Source of the DNA: Candidatus Omnitrophota bacterium
GTDB taxonomy: Bacteria; Omnitrophota; JACPQZ01
Assembly: GCA_016190205.1 (NCBI GenBank)
Contig: JACPQZ010000014.1
Coordinates: forward strand, 1 to 8,027
DNA: 8,027 bases
Reading direction: 5' to 3'
Below the pieces are notes generated by a model. That model worked only from the letters and a program-made list of their open reading frames with translations, made no database searches and was not told the origin of the DNA. This document shows positions 6,290-8,027 of the stretch, one piece after another (positions within the stretch are counted from its first letter, which is position 1; each line of letters begins with the position of its first letter). Position numbers and translations under genes: made by a program.

Positions 6290-7375
6290 TTAGGCGTTTC
6301 TCTGGTAGCTCATTCCGAGGAGCATGCCTATGGCCAGGAATGTGATCAGGAGGAAGGATCCCCCGTAGCTAATGAGGGGTAGAGGAAGTCCGACCACAGG
6401 CATGAGGCCCATGGTCATGCCGATGTTGACAAAGATGTGCACCATGAGGAGAGACACGAGCCCCACGCCCAAAAGGCGCGCCATGGGCTCGCTCTGCGCC
6501 TCCGCCACGCGCAAGCCGCGCCAGACGAGGACCCAGTAAAGGAGGAGGAGGAGCGCGCAGCCGGCCAAGCCCCACTCCTCGCCGATAACGCTAAAAATAA
6601 AATCCGTATGGTGAGCGGGCAGAAAGTTGAGCTGGTTCTGGGTTCCCTCAAGCCAGCCTTTTCCGAAAAGCCCGCCCGACCCGATCGCAATCTTGGACTG
6701 GATAATGCTGTAGCCGGATCCATAGGGATCCTGATACGGATTCAAGAATATCAAAAGCCGCTTCTTCTGGTAGTCCTTCAAAATGAACCATAAAAGAGGC
6801 GCGCATGCGGCATGAAACCCTGCACAGCCCAGCCACCACCTGGCAGGCAATCCCCAGGCCCACAGCATGGCAAAAGCGACCGGCAAAAGGGTGAGGGCGG
6901 TTCCTAAGTCCGGCTGTTTCAATACGAGAAGCGCGGGCAGATAGACAATCAGGAACGCTCCACCCACACCCTTGGATAAGTCAAATTGGGGCGTTCGCCT
7001 GCCCAAATAGCGGGCGAGAAAAAGAATGACGGCGATCTTGCTCAATTCGGAAGGCTGAAACGCGAGGGGACCCAAGGTGAGCCAGCGCTGTGCCCCAAAG
7101 TGCGTGCGCCCCGCAACGAGCACGATCGCGAGGAGCGCCACGGCCAGGACATAAAGGGCGGGGGCGATATCAAACCAATACGCCGTAGGGATCCGCAGGA
7201 AGACGACACACAAGATGATCCCTAGGCCGACCCAGAGCGCCTGCCGCATGACGTAAAATTTTCCGGAAAACACCGTGAGCTGGTAGGAGGCGCTGACCAG
7301 AATCAAAAAGCCCAGGGCGACCACCCAGAGGGTGCTCAAGGCGAGCAGCCAATCCAGGCGCGCGACTGGTCTCAT
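6290..7375 (-). CDS. rodA: Rod-shape peptidoglycan glycosyltransferase RodA (SEDS family)
   Basis: RodA polymerises lipid II into glycan strands in the elongasome together with PBP2. The protein has 361 residues from the ATG at 7375 and about ten hydrophobic helices. Family motifs are visible: FQPSELSK (106-113), KQPDLGTAL (153-161), LPAHHTDFIF (252-261) containing the Asp (258) that corresponds to the residue essential for SEDS polymerase activity, GEEWG (265-269), and PLISYGGS (333-340). I chose the ATG at 7375 over a GTG at 7393. It overlaps the mrdA stop as ATGA and has AAGGAG eight bases upstream; the GTG lies upstream of that site and would add six residues. FtsW is the main alternative, but the adjacent PBP2 gene argues for RodA. 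No GC-rich terminator hairpin follows its stop. Confidence 0.95.
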   Translation of the reverse strand: MRPVARLDWLLALSTLWVVALGFLILVSASYQLTVFSGKFYVMRQALWVGLGIILCVVFLRIPTAYWFDIAPALYVLAVALLAIVLVAGRTHFGAQRWLTLGPLAFQPSELSKIAVILFLARYLGRRTPQFDLSKGVGGAFLIVYLPALLVLKQPDLGTALTLLPVAFAMLWAWGLPARWWLGCAGFHAACAPLLWFILKDYQKKRLLIFLNPYQDPYGSGYSIIQSKIAIGSGGLFGKGWLEGTQNQLNFLPAHHTDFIFSVIGEEWGLAGCALLLLLYWVLVWRGLRVAEAQSEPMARLLGVGLVSLLMVHIFVNIGMTMGLMPVVGLPLPLISYGGSFLLITFLAIGMLLGMSYQRNA

Positions 7376-8027
7376 GCCCGGTTCTCCTTCCACCAGGCAA
7401 AGATATAGCCCGCCATCATGGCGGGAAAACGGCTGCCCTGCTCCCCGTGCTCGATAAATACGGCGAGGGCTATGGGGCTCGTCTCGTTCTCAAGGTAGCC
7501 GCAAAACCAGCCGTGCGGTCTGGCCCCCCCTACCTCCGCGGTGCCCGTCTTGCCCGATATGGCCAGCCCTTCCACGTGGGCATTCTTTCCGGTCCCGCTC
7601 GGATCATTCACCACCCGGAAAAGCCCCTTCCGAACCGTTCGGATAGCGGCCGGGTCCAGAGAGAGCAGGCGCGGCTTTTCGGAACTTCCCTTCACCACAT
7701 AGGGACTCACCAAATACCCGCCGTTCGCAAAACACGATACGAAACGCGCGACCTGAATGGGCGTGACGGCGATATAACCCTGGCCGATGGCGAAATGAGC
7801 GGTCTCACCGTCGTACCAGGGTTGATTGAGCGCCGCCTTTTTCCAGCGCTTGGACGGAACAAGACCCTTCGCCTCCTTCCCCAACAAAATGCCGGTCGGC
7901 TGGGACAGGCCAAACGCCAATGCGCCCTGGCTTAAGCGGTCCGGGCCCAGGGCCAGTCCCAGGTTGTAAAAATAATTATTGCAGGAAACGGTGAGGGCCT
8001 CCAAGAGATCCACATCTCCGTGCCCTC
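7372..8027 (-). CDS. mrdA: Penicillin-binding protein 2, elongation transpeptidase, C-terminal part, truncated by window edge
   Basis: PBP2 cross-links new glycan strands made by RodA during side-wall growth and is anchored in the inner membrane. The last 218 codons of the transpeptidase domain lie in the window. The SxN motif appears as SCN in the TVSCNNYFY segment (Ser codon 7986-7984). The KTG motif lies in SGKTGTAEV (KTG codons 7551-7543), followed by HGWFCGYL, which matches the HxWFxG pattern of PBP2/PBP3 enzymes. The SxxK nucleophile motif, the pedestal domain and the membrane anchor lie beyond 8027. The frame is open to the window edge, so the GTG at 8013 is an internal valine and not a start. 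The gene ends in TGA overlapping the rodA ATG, the mrdA-rodA arrangement common in bacteria. Confidence 0.93.
   Translation of the reverse strand, partial: GHGDVDLLEALTVSCNNYFYNLGLALGPDRLSQGALAFGLSQPTGILLGKEAKGLVPSKRWKKAALNQPWYDGETAHFAIGQGYIAVTPIQVARFVSCFANGGYLVSPYVVKGSSEKPRLLSLDPAAIRTVRKGLFRVVNDPSGTGKNAHVEGLAISGKTGTAEVGGARPHGWFCGYLENETSPIALAVFIEHGEQGSRFPAMMAGYIFAWWKENRA

Noticed and set aside
6261-6293. Inverted repeat CTAATA/TATTAG around the end of rodA as a terminator
   Set aside because: The stem is only six AT-rich base pairs with a 21-base loop, and it overlaps the rodA stop. It is too weak for an intrinsic terminator.
7372-8013. GTG at 8013 as the start of a short PBP-like protein
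   Set aside because: The frame stays open to the window edge with conserved PBP2 sequence (GHGD before the valine), so this is an internal codon of a truncated mrdA.

Overview
The window is densely coding. All eight genes I can support lie on the minus strand, so transcription runs from high to low coordinates. The base composition looks moderately GC-rich, except for one AT-rich gap at about 6177-6289. The content points to a rod-shaped or elongating bacterium with a Gram-negative-type type IV pilus or type II secretion assembly machine. The gene order, with mrdA-rodA followed by a pil cluster holding two PilB-like ATPases, resembles what uncultivated lineages such as Omnitrophota or deep-branching Deltaproteobacteria-like groups carry. 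That placement is a guess from memory, not something the sequence proves.

Layout in transcription order. (1) 8027-7372: the C-terminal part of the elongation transpeptidase PBP2 (mrdA), cut by the window edge. (2) 7375-6290: rodA, the SEDS glycosyltransferase partner, joined to mrdA by an ATGA overlap. (3) 6289-6177: a 113-base AT-rich gap with a candidate promoter and a direct repeat. (4) 6176-5958: a 72-residue excisionase/MerR-like helix-turn-helix protein. (5) 5971-4547: a two-TM HAMP-GAF-GGDEF protein whose GGDEF signature has decayed to GKNDF. (6) 4537-3944: a stand-alone GspE/PilB N-terminal (MshEN-type) domain without any ATPase. (7) 3937-2186: a full-length PilB/GspE ATPase. (8) 2202-493: a second full-length PilB/GspE ATPase. 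(9) 493-1: the start of pilC (GspF family), cut by the window edge.

From the HTH gene to pilC the genes either overlap or sit a few bases apart (14-base overlap, 9 bases, 6 bases, 17-base overlap, TAATG overlap). They look like one translationally coupled operon. The likely output is an inner-membrane pilus or secretion motor: two hexameric ATPases acting on the PilC platform. The stand-alone MshEN protein and the degenerate diguanylate-cyclase-like membrane protein look like a regulatory layer, possibly nucleotide sensing, placed ahead of the motor genes.

The most notable feature is that three consecutive genes encode the same N-terminal domain, aligning without gaps for about 145 residues. 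One of the three has no motor domain, and a catalytically degenerate GGDEF protein lies immediately upstream. No RNA genes, CRISPR arrays, insertion sequences or attachment sites were seen.
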